Below are positions 22,730 through 35,696 of a stretch of 64,000 nt of DNA, in pieces (within the stretch, counting starts at the first letter, position 1; each line of letters starts with the position of its first letter). A program made the translations under genes and the position numbers. The notes beneath the pieces are model-generated. The model made no database searches, had not been told where the DNA came from, and saw only the letters and a list, made by a program, of their open reading frames with translations. The DNA is from Thuidium tamariscinum (lineage: Eukaryota; Streptophyta; Bryopsida; Hypnales; Thuidiaceae), in NCBI GenBank assembly GCA_947034885.2, contig OX344751.2, forward strand, positions 16,120,001 through 16,184,000. The letters are read 5' to 3'.

Positions 22730-25190
22730 ACCATGTCTACAGCAACGAGACATCTAGATCAATACTTTGAAAGTAGCCAGAACTTGCTCAAATCATGGAC
22801 CCCCGAACTGCAAACTTACGGACTTCTACGAGGAAGTGGATGGTCATCATTTCGACATCAATATGGAAGTCAAGAGAACCAGTTCAATCAAGTGAACTTT
22901 GACGTTCCCAAATTTGTGGCAATTCATGGTGGGTCAATCACTTTCCAAGGGTAGCAAGGACGTAAAGAAGCTATATTCAGAACTTCGATCACAATACCAT
23001 CACTTGAGTAGACCCGATCCGGAGTTGATTGACAGGGCTACAATGTCGATCCACACTGCTACAATGTCGACCGTAAGTCCAACCTATGAAGGTGAAGATC
23101 AAAACCCAAGTCATGGCACGAGGTTGACGAGAGCAAGGCACACGAACATGAACATACAAGATGATGTGGCCGCAATTAGATCTAAAGAATCGATGGGACG
23201 AAAACAAAAGCAGAGGCGCATTGGAACATGGACGAAATCACAACTAAAAGCAACTATTGTTGTTGTAGACGTTGGTAGCAAGATTAGCATAGTGAGTAGA
23301 GACTTTGAAATACCAACATCTTCATTGAGAGACCATATGAACGGAAAAATAGTGCAACACAAGAAGGGGAGGCAAGGGGTCCTCACTGTAGAAGAATCTA
23401 CACTTGTTCATTGGATGCTTGAAATGCATGATCATGCACATCCTATTTCAATTCTAGAACTCAAGAGCAAGGTTGCAGAAATCACACAAGAATGTTGCAC
23501 ACCTTTCACAAATGGCATCACGGGACGTGGGTGGCTTTGTTGGTTTTGAAATCGTCATCCCGAACTGACATTGAAATCTGCACAAGCGTTAGAGGAGGGA
23601 CGAGCAAGAGGATTGAATCCAATTAGCGTGGCTACATTCTATGAGAACTTGCAAAGAGCATATGATCAACAAGGATATTCACCATCTCAGATCTGGAATG
23701 CTAACAAGTTAGGAGCTCAAGCAAGCAAAAATGGATGAGGTACTCTTGTTTTGGCACGACGTGGCAACAGATTTGTTCATACAACAATACCAAACAATAG
23801 AGAGCATTTGACAGTCTTCTCATGCGTGAATGTAGGAGGTGAGTACATCCCAAATTTCTATATTTTCAAAGGTAAACAAAAACTTAGAAATTACATTGCT
23901 AGATGTGAGCCCCAATCTTGCATGGCAATGCAACCAAATGGTTGGATGATTGCATTCTTATTCTTTGCTTGGATCTCACACTTTATTACTATTGTCAAAG
24001 AGAGGTACGAAATCTCACAACAAAATAGACATCTAGTAGTTTTAGATGGCCATAGGTCGCATATAACGCTTGAGGTGGTCGAGAAAGCTACATTAGAAGG
24101 TCTTGACATTATCACCTTATCTAGCCACACAAGTCACAGATTGCAACTACTAGATGTTAGTATTTTCAAACCGTTCAAAGTAACATTCAAAGAATATAGA
24201 GATAGATGGACAATAAGAAACAAAAGGAAGGGTGCACAAAAAGAAGATCTTGCACAATGGGTGTCTATAGGTTTGAAGAAGGAACTCACCTTAGATAAAA
24301 TTGTGACGAGATTTGCTACAACCAGAATTTGGCCGCTTCGACCATCTGCCATGGATATTCACATGATGCCTAGCTCATGCTATCTAAAAGCACCTAAAGA
24401 AAAAGATGATGATGAAGTTGAAGATGTAGTAGATGATGAGAATCAGGAAGGAGAAGAAGACTGTATTCAAGAGACCCAGCCTGTAGAGCCACAATACTTC
24501 GTTTAGTCCAATGAGTAGTCCGATCTTCTTTTTGACAACAACATTGACTTTGAAGGAGATGGACAAGCGGACTTTACATCCTACAATTTGTTTCCATTGC
24601 CTCAAGTGCAACGACCAACAAAAAGACGAACAAAAGGTGGAGAGCCGCTAATCAATTACTCCAAATCGATCATCATGACTTTAAATGAGTATATTGCAGC
24701 AATGGAAGCAAAAGCAACCAAGAAAGACGTTGTAGTTAGAGAGTGGGAGGACCGTAAGAATCAAGCAAAGCAAAGAAGAGTATATCGGGAATAAGAAAAG
24801 GAGCGTAAAGAAGCTGATAAACTGTTGCGGCGACTTCAAGCAGAGCATAAGAAGGCAAACCGAGAGCGCAAAAAATTACGGAAAGCGTCTGAGCAAGCTA
24901 AGAAGAATAGAGATCTTGCGGTTCAAAAGCAACAATGCGTAGGCATGCCAAGATCCGAGGTTGACGCTAGTGGAGGGCTCGCAAGTGGCTGCGAGAGACT
25001 TTAGTAGTTTAATTTTAGTCATCTTGCACTTAGAAGGCCTCCAATGGCACCTTCAATGGACACTTGCAATGGCACGCAAGGGAGGGACAACTGTGATGGT
25101 TTTGGGGGCAATATATAGTAAATTAGAAGTGCAAACTTGTCGAGGTAATGGAATAATCAAGCGAGACCACGTTAAGTTCCACTGAAGATG
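22730..25190 (+). mobile_element. Decayed pogo/Tigger-like (DDE) transposase
   Basis: One frame from about 22899 to 24790 carries transposase blocks, broken by in-frame stops near 23547, 23736, 24504 and 24513. A pipsqueak-like helix-turn-helix comes first (GSKISIVSRDFEIPTSSLRD), then a CENP-B-like DNA-binding stretch (VEESTLVHWMLEMHDHAHPI). The DDE core follows: RHPELTLKSAQALE, IWNANKLG where IWNxDETG is expected, LARRGNRFVH, VLDGHRSHIT (second aspartate kept) and LLDVSIFKPFK (third aspartate kept). A charged coiled-coil-like tail continues to about 24.95 kb. The first catalytic aspartate is replaced and the frame is stopped, so the copy is inactive. The short separate frame at 22733-22951 may be part of the element or chance. 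Terminal repeats were not identified. Confidence 0.8.
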
Positions 25191-26490
25191 CAGTGCATCA
25201 ACACCTTTTGGAGATGCTACATGTGACGACTTTGGCCACCCACATGGATGGCCATGCAACTGGACCAATTATTTCCACCTCCCCATTGACATGGTTTTTT
25301 AAAACCTGGAGCTTGGTTTTTTAGAATAGTTTTCTTGGAATTTATGTTTCCCATCTCACCATTTTAGTTACTTTTGAGGCGAGTAATAGATAAGCAAGAG
25401 AGCAGTAAAGACTTCATCTCCATTTTATTTCAAGGCATGCTATTCACGAGTTTAAATTTACAGTGATTTTGTACTTTGGAAAATTTCAGCTCGTTCATGG
25501 CTATGATTGAAAGTCTATAATAGATGGCAAAATTTTTGGTTTCCTCTTGCTAATCAAAGAATATTATTTTTATCCTTCACTAATCGATTCTGATGCCCCA
25601 AACTGCTTAATCTCACGCTTATGAGTGTTGCTATCTTAAGCTTAAGCTTATGATTCTGAATTAAAAAGAAAAATTGGAACCCCTAAGATCCAATTATTTC
25701 CATATTGTTTGTGTGACCAAAAGAGCAAGGGTCCTATAGCCAATTGTTTGTGACATCTCGTGTAATTTATATCAAGACAAGTGGCACCGTTTGTTTCCTA
25801 AACCAGTAATAAGTCTCTTGGCGAGAGCAATCCCCTAGGAACTAAAATTAATTCTTGTAGTTCCCTCTTTATTGCCTCCAGGGGAATGCTAATGTTTCCA
25901 ATGTCGAAAACATTGGCATCCTCTGGAGGTCCCATAAAATTAAAAAAATAACTCAAAAATTTGTAACTTTTACACCATAGGTCCAAACATCATCAAAAAA
26001 GCCCCTCCTTGAAAAAGAATTTTCTTAACAATCTCAAGAATGCAACCAAGGGACTTCACGGTGGAGATCTCACCATAACAAACAAATGAAATCAACAATC
26101 TAATGTAAGGTATGAATTTTTTTTAAAGGATTCTACTAGTATTATAAGTGGTGCATAGTGAGAATTCAATGGATTCATTTGAGTTAATTTAGAAGGGTCA
26201 CATATGGCTAGCCTTTATGACTAAGCTTCAATGAAAAACATTTGGACTAAATTATATATACTTTGGCATTCTTCCTTTGAGAGGAGCTCACTAACTTTTC
26301 ACAACTTTTGATTAACCATATAAAGACATTGAGGCCAAAAAGTAGCTAATAGATGACTTTTTAGATGATTGTAGAAATGAAGAATAAATGCACCTATTGG
26401 TTTAAAAATCAAATCATTTTTTCATTATTGACTCTCTTGGTCATAGATTGATGTCTTTTTAGACTTAAATTTGGATTATGGATAATACTA
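25191..26490. other. AT-rich intergenic DNA, no gene seen
   Basis: No supported coding frame, RNA gene or paired terminal repeats. Confidence 0.4.
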
Positions 26491-26498
26491 GGATTGGA

Positions 26499-27337
26499 CA
26501 CAGGGATGCTATTTTGTGAGCCTATGAACCTGTGACCTTGTGAGCTTAGAATTTTTGGTGAAATTTTTAGTGATTTTTAGGGCGTGGACCTATTACTGTG
26601 CTTTAAGAATTTTGGATTTTTATATCTAGTATCCCCCTCATGGGATTTCAAATTTGTAAATTTCAAAACTCTTTTTTTCAAAAAAAAATTTCCAATTTTT
26701 TCCAATTTTTTTTCCAGTCCTTTTTGTATTTTTCAAATTTTTTTGCAACTCCATCACCCTCCAAAATCCCTCTTGATATAAAGGTGTTTGGAGGTAGAGG
26801 GCTATGGAGCTCTCAAAACTTTCTTTTTCATTATTTTTCAACTTTTTTTTTCCAACTATGTTACTAGTTCATTTTTTTTGCGACTTTTCATCCTAGAAAA
26901 ACTTTTCTCGGTACCAAGAGATCAATTTCTAGGTAATAAAGTCAGAAAAAAAAAACTATTTTTTTTTTCTTTTTTCATTTTTTCACGACTCCATCACCCT
27001 AGAAAACCCCTTGTTGGATTCTGGATTTTGAACCTAAAAAAGAAATTCAAAAATTCAAATTTTTTTTTGGAAGGTATTAAGAGGCCCTTTGGAGATAGTA
27101 GGATTTGAAAATTTAAAATACATTAACCACATTTCCACGGTCATAGGTCCACGGTCATAGGTCCATGGTCATGAAGCTGAAATTTTATTATAAATAGATT
27201 TTTTTTAAATGATTTCATTTTTTTTCTCTCTTGGCTTAAGAAATTCAAAGTTTTTCTTGGTTAATTCTCTAGGCTCACAAAACCTACACTCACAGCTCGC
27301 AAGCTCATGCTTTTAGGCTCACAAACTAGCGTCGTTG
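26499..27337. mobile_element. hAT-like non-autonomous element, 839 bp
   Basis: Imperfect terminal inverted repeats begin with CA and pair across the element: left cacagggatgctattttgtg, right (reverse complement) caacgacgctagtttgtgag. The flanks carry near-identical 8-bp duplications, ggattgga (26491-26498) and ggattgaa (27338-27345). Subterminal repeats of tgtgagc/gctcaca occur near both ends, with a tandem ggtcataggtcca motif near 27140-27170. An 8-bp target duplication with CA-start termini is the hAT hallmark. The inside is T-rich low-complexity DNA with no transposase. Confidence 0.7.
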
Positions 27338-27345
27338 GGATTGAA

Positions 27346-29119
27346 CACTAGGAATTGAATAGTAGGAATTTTAGGTTCAAATATGTCTTACAAAGTCACC
27401 TTGTTATAACCATGAATTGAGTGATTTATATTCATTTTGGCTTGCTTCATTTAAATTTTTGCAAAATAATTTAAGTTCTTATTGAGAAATGGAAAAAGAA
27501 TCATTCAATTTTTTAAAAATGATTCTAGTGTATAAAGAAAGATGGATTACTTTTATTTGGCTTTGGTGAATTTCTTAGCTATTAATGCATATTAATGTAT
27601 TAAAATATATCATTGAATTTATTTGATATGTATATTATGGAGGGAGGAAGGGAACTATTGAATGAAACAATGTAATTTTCCAATTAGGTGATGTGACTTA
27701 TAATTTCAAAAATAACTAAATAGAGTAAAAATGGGTTTACATCTAAGAGATTTTCTTCATAATTCAATGGCTTTTTTTTATGCATAATTGAAATGAGTCC
27801 TTAGTTGAATTGATTTTTGACCTAGATATAGTGCTAGAAAATTTGGTATTGGAGATAATAACAAACACTACACATATATATCAACCAATCATATTGATTC
27901 ATATCTGAATGTACTAATTTATGTCATATTGACTTCTTTGGTACATACACAATACCTATTCTGAAATTCAATATAGATTACGATGTAATAATGTAGAGTG
28001 TCTCTCAAAAAATTATACAATCTTTCAATTCCTTAATCTATTAAAGCCCAAGTTCCTAATCAAACTTTCAATCTAAATAACACAAGTTTGAAGAAATTAC
28101 AATTTATAAGAAACAAATACAATTTAAAACTATGACTATGAGTTAAAAACCAACACCATATTTAAGTTGAAATCATAGAAGATCATTATGTATAATTGCA
28201 TATCTATATACATTGAATTTGGAGGTGTATATATAAGGATAAAAAATTAATATGTTGTAGTAGATAGTATAAAATATTCAATATATACATTCAAAATTGA
28301 TACAAAAGAAGTGAATGATTATTTTGAAATTGTATACTTAGCTAGTATCAAATTTGAAAACCCCAAAGAATTAATAGTCACATGATGTATTGCCTTTATA
28401 TAATGCATATATGCAAAAGAATCATGAAGTGACAAAAAAAAGAAAAGAGGTGCTAGAAAATCTTATAAAAACTACTATAAAATGTCAAAAATATAATAAA
28501 AGATTAAATCATTTAGAGCAAGAAAGTAAAGTACATATTGAAGGAGGGTTGCTACTATCTGAGCCTAGAAGACCATACATCTATAATATAAGTGTCTTTA
28601 TTAAAGAAACCTTCTATGATTATAATATATTTATATTATAGATACCTATATTGGAGGTGTTTATGCTATAAGGTCCTTCAATGGTTGAAGTATATGCACT
28701 TTTATTTAGGCTTAAGGTTCACATGCTCACATTTTTATGCTCACATACTAACACCATTGCATACTAAAGGTAAATTGGAATAAAGAATAAAATCCAATAG
28801 AGCTATAATAAAATGCCAACATAATTTTCTAAAAACTTATGTTGAAACATCAAAATTACAAGTGACAAATTTTTTTGACAATTTAAAACTTTCTCTGTGA
28901 AATTTGTTTATAACTTTTGATTGAATGTCAAAAGAATTTTTAGGGATGAAACTTCATTTGATTTCACACCTTTTTCTTGGTTCAAATTTTTTTATAAGAA
29001 GATATTCTACTATGCCTAAATGAGGTCTAAAATTCTAGTTTTAACATAATGTCTCTTTCAAACTTAATTATGAGTAGTTGAACTCTTACAACTTCTAAAC
29101 TACATATCCCACATGGGTT
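27346..29119. other. AT-rich intergenic DNA with a solitary hAT-like end and a small palindrome
   Basis: Around 28705-28762 a sequence resembling the right end of the 26.5-27.3 kb element appears (gctcacatactaacaccattg); I found no left partner. A short palindrome, ctataatataag against tatattatagat, lies at about 28580-28643. No gene is supported. Confidence 0.4.
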
Positions 29120-29122
29120 GTT

Positions 29123-30204
29123 CACTAGAAGAAAATCGGGGCTTTTGCAATTGCGGTTAGCAACTTGTTTTGTAGTTGCATAACACGTTTGCAACTAGGT
29201 GATAATTTGGATCCCACAGTTGCAATGGACAAGTTGCACTAGTTGCAATGTAGTTGTAAAATCGAAAAGATTGTTTTTCATTAGATAGCCTATGTGGAAC
29301 TTCATCAATGAAGTCTTCTAATGTGGAACTTGCTTTTGTGCAACTTGTGTGCAATTGCTTTGCAACTACTTTGCGATTACTTTGCAACTAGTTCACAACT
29401 AGTTTGTAACTTGTAGACTTATAAATTTATAGATTTTTTTTATCTTAATGATAGTAGATTTCAGAAATTGAATCTCAATGATCTGTAGATTTTAGAATTT
29501 TTGATTTAGCTTTTTTTAGATTATTAAATTCAAATATTGATATTAAATAGATTTCACAAGTTTACAAAACTTTAAATTTCAAAATTTTTAAAATTTCTTA
29601 TACTTTAAATATTTGTAGATTTCTATAAATTGTAGAAGTCTACAAATTGTAGAAATTTGCAAGTTGTAGAAATCTACAAAGTGTAGAAATATTGCAATTG
29701 TAATATTAAACTTTATTACTTAAAAATGGTATAACTTCCAACTCTTATCCATCCAATTTAATGGCACTCTTGACAATTGAGATGAGACAATTGATATAAA
29801 ACTTGATTTAATTATTTTCTAGTTGTATTTTAGTTGCAAAGTAGTTGCATTCTAGTTGAATTGTAGTCAAACTTAGATTATTCCCAATTGTAGTTTGACA
29901 CACTTGACTCTACAAAACCTGAAGTGGTCTATGTCGATAGATGTGATGAATTTTGGATGTGAAATACATTACAAAAATTCTTTTGTTAGATCAATGTAAT
30001 CCAAACTTCAACCAACAACTACTTTGCAACTACATACAACTTAAAACTTCAATCTACAACTACTTTGTGACTACTTTGTGACTATAGTAGTGTAAACATT
30101 AAATTTGGTGCAAATACAGAGGGTTGTAGTTGTAGGGAAGTCGCGTAGGACACAAACTTAGTTGCATATCAGTCGGTTGTAGCGGACGTGATTTTCTTCT
30201 AGTG
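29123..30204. mobile_element. CACTA-type non-autonomous element, 1082 bp, TSD GTT
   Basis: Starts cactagaagaaaatc at 29123 and ends gattttcttctagtg at 30204, perfect 15-bp inverted ends apart from what follows them. Both flanks carry GTT (29120-29122 and 30205-30207), the 3-bp target duplication typical of the CACTA (EnSpm/CMC) superfamily. The subterminal parts are packed with short repeats of the type ttgcaacta and actttgcaact in both orientations, as expected for transposase binding sites. No transposase frame is present. Confidence 0.88.
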
Positions 30205-30207
30205 GTT

Positions 30208-31890
30208 CTACCTCCTACCACCCCATCTATATGGAGAATTTCTCTCCTCTATAGACATCTCAAGTTAAGGTATTAATGCCAAATGGTGAAAGATGACTTC
30301 AACAAAATATTCAATGTATCCTTTGGATTTTTGGCAAACTAACTATTCTTACTTCATAAAAACAATGAGTTCTCACAAATTGACAAGATGAGGATGCAAA
30401 AAAATGGTTGTTGTCATTTTGAACAATCTTCTCTCATAAAGTTGTCATCTTTGACTACATTACCTCAATAGTGTTGCAACACCCAAACAACTTTGTTGAT
30501 TGAATTTTTGGTTAATTTTTGTTTAAAAATTTCAAAAGTACTCATTTGATGTCAAACTATTGTACTAGGCATTTTTTTTCTATAAAAGATTCCAAAGATG
30601 AATAATTACACCTTTGTCTTGTACAAAATGATTCTCTATGAGTCATTGACTAAAAAATGATCATAGTCATAGTATCATTTATTGATTGAAAGAGTTAATT
30701 TTGAAATTTGCCAAACTAATATGTCCAAATTGATCTTCTGTGATTGGGGTTCTCTTTCTAATAGTAATGCTTTCAAAAAACTCCATTTGCATCACTATAG
30801 AGGTCTTGTCTATGTGACTTAATACTCATCAAAATTACATTCAATAGTCAAAAGGACAATTTTTGCTTTTGATCAATGTAAAAAATGAAGGTATTTAACT
30901 TGACTTTATATTCTATTTGAAGCTTAAAAATAATCCTTTATTGGACATTATATTGCAAGGTGAAACTGAAAATTTGTAACCTTGCTACTAAATTGTTTTA
31001 ATTTTAGAATTTAGATACTTTACTAGCCTACTTTTTATTCTTGGATTTGGTGCTTTGCTCATTCCCGATTTTGAATTAATTTTTGTTTATTCATATATAC
31101 ATGCATAACTATTTCAAAATCTTTTTAAGAATAAATTTTGGCATTCAAAATTGACAAAAATGATATATTTTAGATTTTCAAAAAATAGTTCTACAATTTT
31201 GAAAATTTTGAACATGTTCCAAATTTTCTCCAAATATTTCTAAAATTGGCCTATACATGCGGTATTCAATCAATGGCAGGTTTTGTTTTTTTAATTTTCA
31301 AACAAATGGTTATGTAGCCTTCTTTTCAAGAGGTTTCAAATTGTCTAGCTCCTTAATTTAAAGGACTTGAATTGAAAAAGGCCATATTTGAATATGCAAC
31401 TTTGAATACATAATTTTTGTATGTAATTTTTGTATGTGCTGACTTTGTACATTAGATGAAATTAAATTTTTGAAACATTGTGGCAAGGACATTAGTGTTG
31501 TTTAGCATTTTTAACACATTTTCCCTTCTTTTTTTCTATAGGCTTGAAGTTGATGATTTTTTTTTGAGGAAATTAGGCCTTTTAAGGCCTAAAAAAAACC
31601 TTGCCGGTCAATGTTATACAACCCTTTTATTTTCCGACACCATGGGGTCAGATTGCACCATTTCAAAACAATTGTTTTTTTTTGCCAGATGAAAGTAATC
31701 TTTTTTCGCCAGAAATTTTTGAGTTCTCTTTAAAATATGGATGAAGTTGCCAAATTTAGATGAAAAAATGTATGAATATGATGGAAAAGTATTTTTAAGT
31801 CCAAAAGATGAATGAATGTAGAAATACAATGCTTCACCAAATTTGAATTGATCGCCATCTTTGCACTTTCTCAAAAAGTAAAAAAACGGG
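30208..31890. other. AT-rich intergenic DNA, no gene seen
   Basis: No coding frame, RNA gene or paired terminal repeat that I can support; it leads into the eS21 promoter. Confidence 0.4.
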
Positions 31891-31910
31891 CTGGTGGTAT
31901 ACTCTCTCCA

Positions 31911-31918
31911 AAACCCTA
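31911..31918 (+). promoter_or_regulatory. Telo-box (AAACCCTA) upstream of the eS21 gene
   Basis: AAACCCTA lies about 120 bases before the eS21 start codon. This motif is common near transcription starts of plant ribosomal-protein genes, so the position fits; the role here is inferred. Confidence 0.6.
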
Positions 31919-32037
31919 CACGAAAAAATCCTAACGCTGTGCCCTTCTCATTGCTCCTCTCCGTCTGGACGTTGTCGCCACACCTGCGATCGGCCTCCTG
32001 TGCGATTTCACCGTCCTCAGACGCTTCCAACGTGACC

Positions 32038-33016
32038 ATGCAGAATGAGGAAGGAGACAACGTTGATCTTTACATTCCCAGGAAGTGGTACGCTTCTAGT
32101 TCAACTTTTTCGTGTGCCTTGAGGTTCTCTCTGGCGTGAGCGGGTTTTTGTCGAAGCCTTTTCTTGCAAGAGAGACTGGGGATTAGTAATGCTTTGTACT
32201 CTCGTCCTCTACAGCGTATTTGAGGTTGTGAGAAACAATGCTGCGCACTTCGCATTCAGTGGACCACGTTGACATCTCTTGATTTGAAGAGTAAATTTCC
32301 TGGTTCCGTTTGTCTTGGGAATTCGTGCTTAGAGAATTCGTTTTTTCTCCTCTCGAAATTAGTGTTTGGCACACCTGGAGATTGCACACGCGTCTGTAAT
32401 GTCACCTTCTCTAATATCACAAAATCTGTTCCGCCACGGAATCGTAGGGACGATGTAATCTCACTGTCACTGAGTTTCTCGTTGCAAGTATTTGCTTACA
32501 AATGCGTTCTTCCTTGTAGCGCACGATGACACTTGTGCCTTACTTTTGAGGAAGGAGATGTTGATTTATTAAAACTTGTGTGTTTCAGTTCTTCAACCAA
32601 TAGGTTGATTACATCGAAGGATGCTGCGTCAGTTCAGTTGAACGTAGGTCACGTTGATGAGAATGGCGTTTACACAGGACAGTTCACCACCTTTGCCTTG
32701 TGCGGATTTGTCCGCGCTCAGGTCTGTTCTTGGACACAGTTATCTCCACTCTCTACCCTTGTCTCTGTGCATGTGACTTGCATTCATATTTTTCCCTCCT
32801 TGGGTGTGGTAGTGGTATTATCACGGATTACTTTCCTGCGTGCTGATGGTTCTTGTTTCGGACAATACATTGTTGATATACTTTTTACAGAGGAGCTGTA
32901 TTATTTTTTAAAGTTCTACGGACTAAATTCGAAAATGGACGTTTACTTTGCAGGGAGATGCTGACAGCGCTCTTGACAGGCTGTGGGCCAAGAAGAAAGC
33001 TGAGCTTGGACAGTAA
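32038..33016 (+). CDS. RPS21: 40S ribosomal protein S21 (eS21)
   Basis: Component of the small cytosolic ribosomal subunit. Three exons, 32038-32087, 32589-32721 and 32954-33016, join in phase to 81 residues, the usual length for eS21. The start is [16 protein letters not shown]; the second exon gives [26 protein letters not shown] and [13 protein letters not shown]; the last ends [13 protein letters not shown]. These are the conserved blocks of eS21 throughout. Splice sites are TG|GTACGC, TTTCAG|TT, CAG|GTCTG and TTGCAG|GGAG. A telo-box upstream fits co-regulation with other ribosomal-protein genes. It is convergent with the hydrolase gene. Confidence 0.95.
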
Positions 33017-34276
33017 GCAAACTTTAATTTTGTAGCTGAGTAGGGCGAAGCGCATAGCAGTGTCACGCGTGTGATATTTGGCATGACCAGTTTCCTGGTT
33101 ATCCTTGGAAGATCAAACGTTTTGCAATGTAGTCTCTTTGGCAGATGACCTGCAATGTCTTTGTGACGTAATTCATGATATCACGCTTGACGACTTATCA
33201 GTGGTGTGGTTTGGTGCTCGACTTGCAAGGTAGTGCATGGTTTTGAGGAGTCAATTTGTGCGTTCGAGTCGTACAATTGTCCATATCTATCTTACAGCTC
33301 TTTACAACTGCTCATTCAAGAGTACTCAGGGTCGTTTGTCAAATGACGTAGATGTCGTACAATGGACTGTCGGTACCGCCCAAGTTGACGTCCCATGAGG
33401 GTTGTACTCGTGCGGGAACGGTTGAGGTCAGAGCGTGAACTTGCCACGGTCTGTTTGGATAGTGAATTTCCGACGAAATGCACTTGGACTAACCTAGTGG
33501 ATCTGCAAGCCGAGAGTAGTCTCGCATGTTTCTAGAATCTGCGCAAGAAGAGCTCAGTTTCTGCATTGTGAAGTGTTTTATGAACTCCAACAGCAGCATC
33601 GCATCGAAGTATCTGTGCTGAGGACGTAAATGTTTCCAATGGACATTTTCAGTGGTCTAATCCGTTTCTGGATCCTACCCCGAGCCATTCCTTAAGTTCC
33701 CATTTACTCGTTTATTAAGTTTCCCATAATTATGCTGAAGGCACGTGATGTATGCTCACGCCATCATCGTTGATAAAGAAAGCATGCTGTGTTACTGGGC
33801 TTCCAACAGTAGAGATGTAGCTCAATTTGACTAAATTGTATTTGGAAAGAATATTTAGCATTTCGAAGTAATCAACATCATGCAGTTTGAAAACGGTTTG
33901 AACTGAGAGCTCGGTCAGGAATCAGGATTTACTCTCTAGTCAACTAGAATTTGGCGGCTGGTTACTACCTGTACACCGAAATATCCTTACTAGTATCACA
34001 ATCTGGTTTATTTCCCCACCTCGTTTACACACGATTGAACAACTCGAACATGTCATGTCCTGAGCACATGGGTGACAGGAGTTTTTGAGTTCTGAGTCTG
34101 TCACCTTAAAGAGTTCTACGTTGAAGTGTACTCTAGGGCAGTTTCAGAGATCACAAAGCAAATACAGCGAAAGCTCAGCAAGAGTGTCGTAGAAAAGGTT
34201 CTCTTGGGGCTGAGACCACAGCAGTGTCACAATTTCTCCAGGAACATTGACAAGCTAAGGAGCAACCGAGTTCTGA
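33017..34276. other. Intergenic between two convergent genes
   Basis: Composition is close to 43-45% GC and it should hold the 3' UTRs of eS21 (+) and the hydrolase (-). I see no additional gene. Confidence 0.4.
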
Positions 34277-35696
34277 TCAGTACACGCTATGTTTCTGGGT
34301 GAGGCTGACGAGCAACTTGGTGAACTCACCAGGTCGTTGCAGAAAGTTGAAGTGGCCACCCTCAAGCTCAATGACCTCTTTGAACGGCCCATAACGACTG
34401 GTGACGTACTCTTGGCCTTCAGGCTTGAAGGCGTTATCGTTCGAGTACTTGATATACACTGACGGTACCTGCCCATACCTTTCCTTTGTGTATGTAATCG
34501 GCGTTGCATAGGTTTGAAATGGGAAGGGCCTCACCAGCTTTGATGCCAACACAACGATTTCCTGCACACGTTGAATTCAGCCGGATTTGTCAGTTTCAAG
34601 AGCGTGAAGGTAAATTTTTATTCGTGTGGCTAGTTTCCGATTGTCAACGTAGAGATTGAGGAGCAGTTTTCTTTGGTAACCAGGCGTGGATTTCAGTTTA
34701 GCACCACTGTAAAAACAATGTGATGAACACTGAAATCTGCCAATGGAAATGTCCTTCATGACCGCAAGTGGATTCATGTGTTAAGATGTGGTACCTCTGA
34801 ATCAAAGTCATTGAAAAAGATATGTTTCAATGTGGAGGCGGGGTAGTAGAAGGACGTGGGGGGATTCTCGACTCCGTTTTTGAAGTGAAATGCAAGTGCC
34901 TTGTTAATCGGCGCCGTATCACTCTTCATCTGCAGGTCAGAATTCTCAAGGTTATTTTTCCAGGTTAGCTCATTTGCGTGTGTTGAAATGATGGACGCAA
35001 TCTGAAGATCTTGAAATTACCCAAGTTGCAACGAGTTTCTTACACAAAAAAAGGTCAGGCACTGTCGGTTTCATGGTTTGTTAGACTCACATACAATTTG
35101 ATAAAGACCTGTGTCGGCTGTCAGGGGAACTCCACTTCTAGACAACAGTGCTGCTACGAAGATAGCCAAACTAATTTTGTCAGGAAACCTCTCCATGAGT
35201 TGCGCCAAGGCGAACCCTGCCATGCTGTGTCCAACCAACACCACCTGCTTCATGTGAACCCACAAGCCCACCAAGCGTACGGATTAGACTTCCTCGAGAA
35301 CCTGAGGGATAACTTGGCACACCTGTGGTCATTGTACGGGAATCTTCATTTTACTAACGGAAACCATTTGAAATCAATTCCGCGTCTCCCTGCATCTAAA
35401 ATGTGGGAATCACATACAAAAGTTGTGAAATGACTCAACCTCGGATGGAGATGAGGCTTCTGTACCTTCTCCTTGGCTGGCAGGGATTCCAAGAAGTCTA
35501 GCGCAGGTTGGTGGTACTCGTCAAAAGTGGCGATGGCGTCCGGGTCGGCAGGGTGCACACCAGCGCCCGCCATGTCTATGGCTGTCACCTTGTATCCCGC
35601 CTTCCGAATCTCAGCTTCCACGAGGAACCATGCCCATGCTCCATAACAAGCCCCGTGCAGCAGTACAAACTCGTTCTGACGCTGCGTCGCCGCCAT
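34277..35696 (-). CDS. Alpha/beta hydrolase, methylesterase/hydroxynitrile-lyase-like (MES family)
   Basis: Cytosolic serine hydrolase of the plant MES/HNL family, whose members cleave methyl esters of hormones such as salicylate, jasmonate or auxin; the substrate here is not readable. Four minus-strand exons, 35696-35466, 35244-35095, 34929-34795 and 34561-34277, all phase 0, give 266 residues, typical for the family. The start is the ATG of MAATQRQNEFVLLHG; a GTG six bases upstream is ignored. The oxyanion region is LLHGACYGAW, the nucleophile is Ser84 in VLVGHSMAGFALAQ, the likely acid is Asp214 (KYSNDNAF), and the histidine is His242 in ELEGGHFNFLQRP. All three triad positions are therefore present, so it should be an active enzyme. 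Confidence 0.9.

Noticed and set aside
26584..27108. Phe/Lys-rich open frames
   Set aside because: They are readings of poly-T tracts inside the hAT-like element.
34577..34777. Open frame on the minus strand between hydrolase exons 3 and 4
   Set aside because: It lies in an intron with good GT-AG borders, and the flanking exons join in phase without it.
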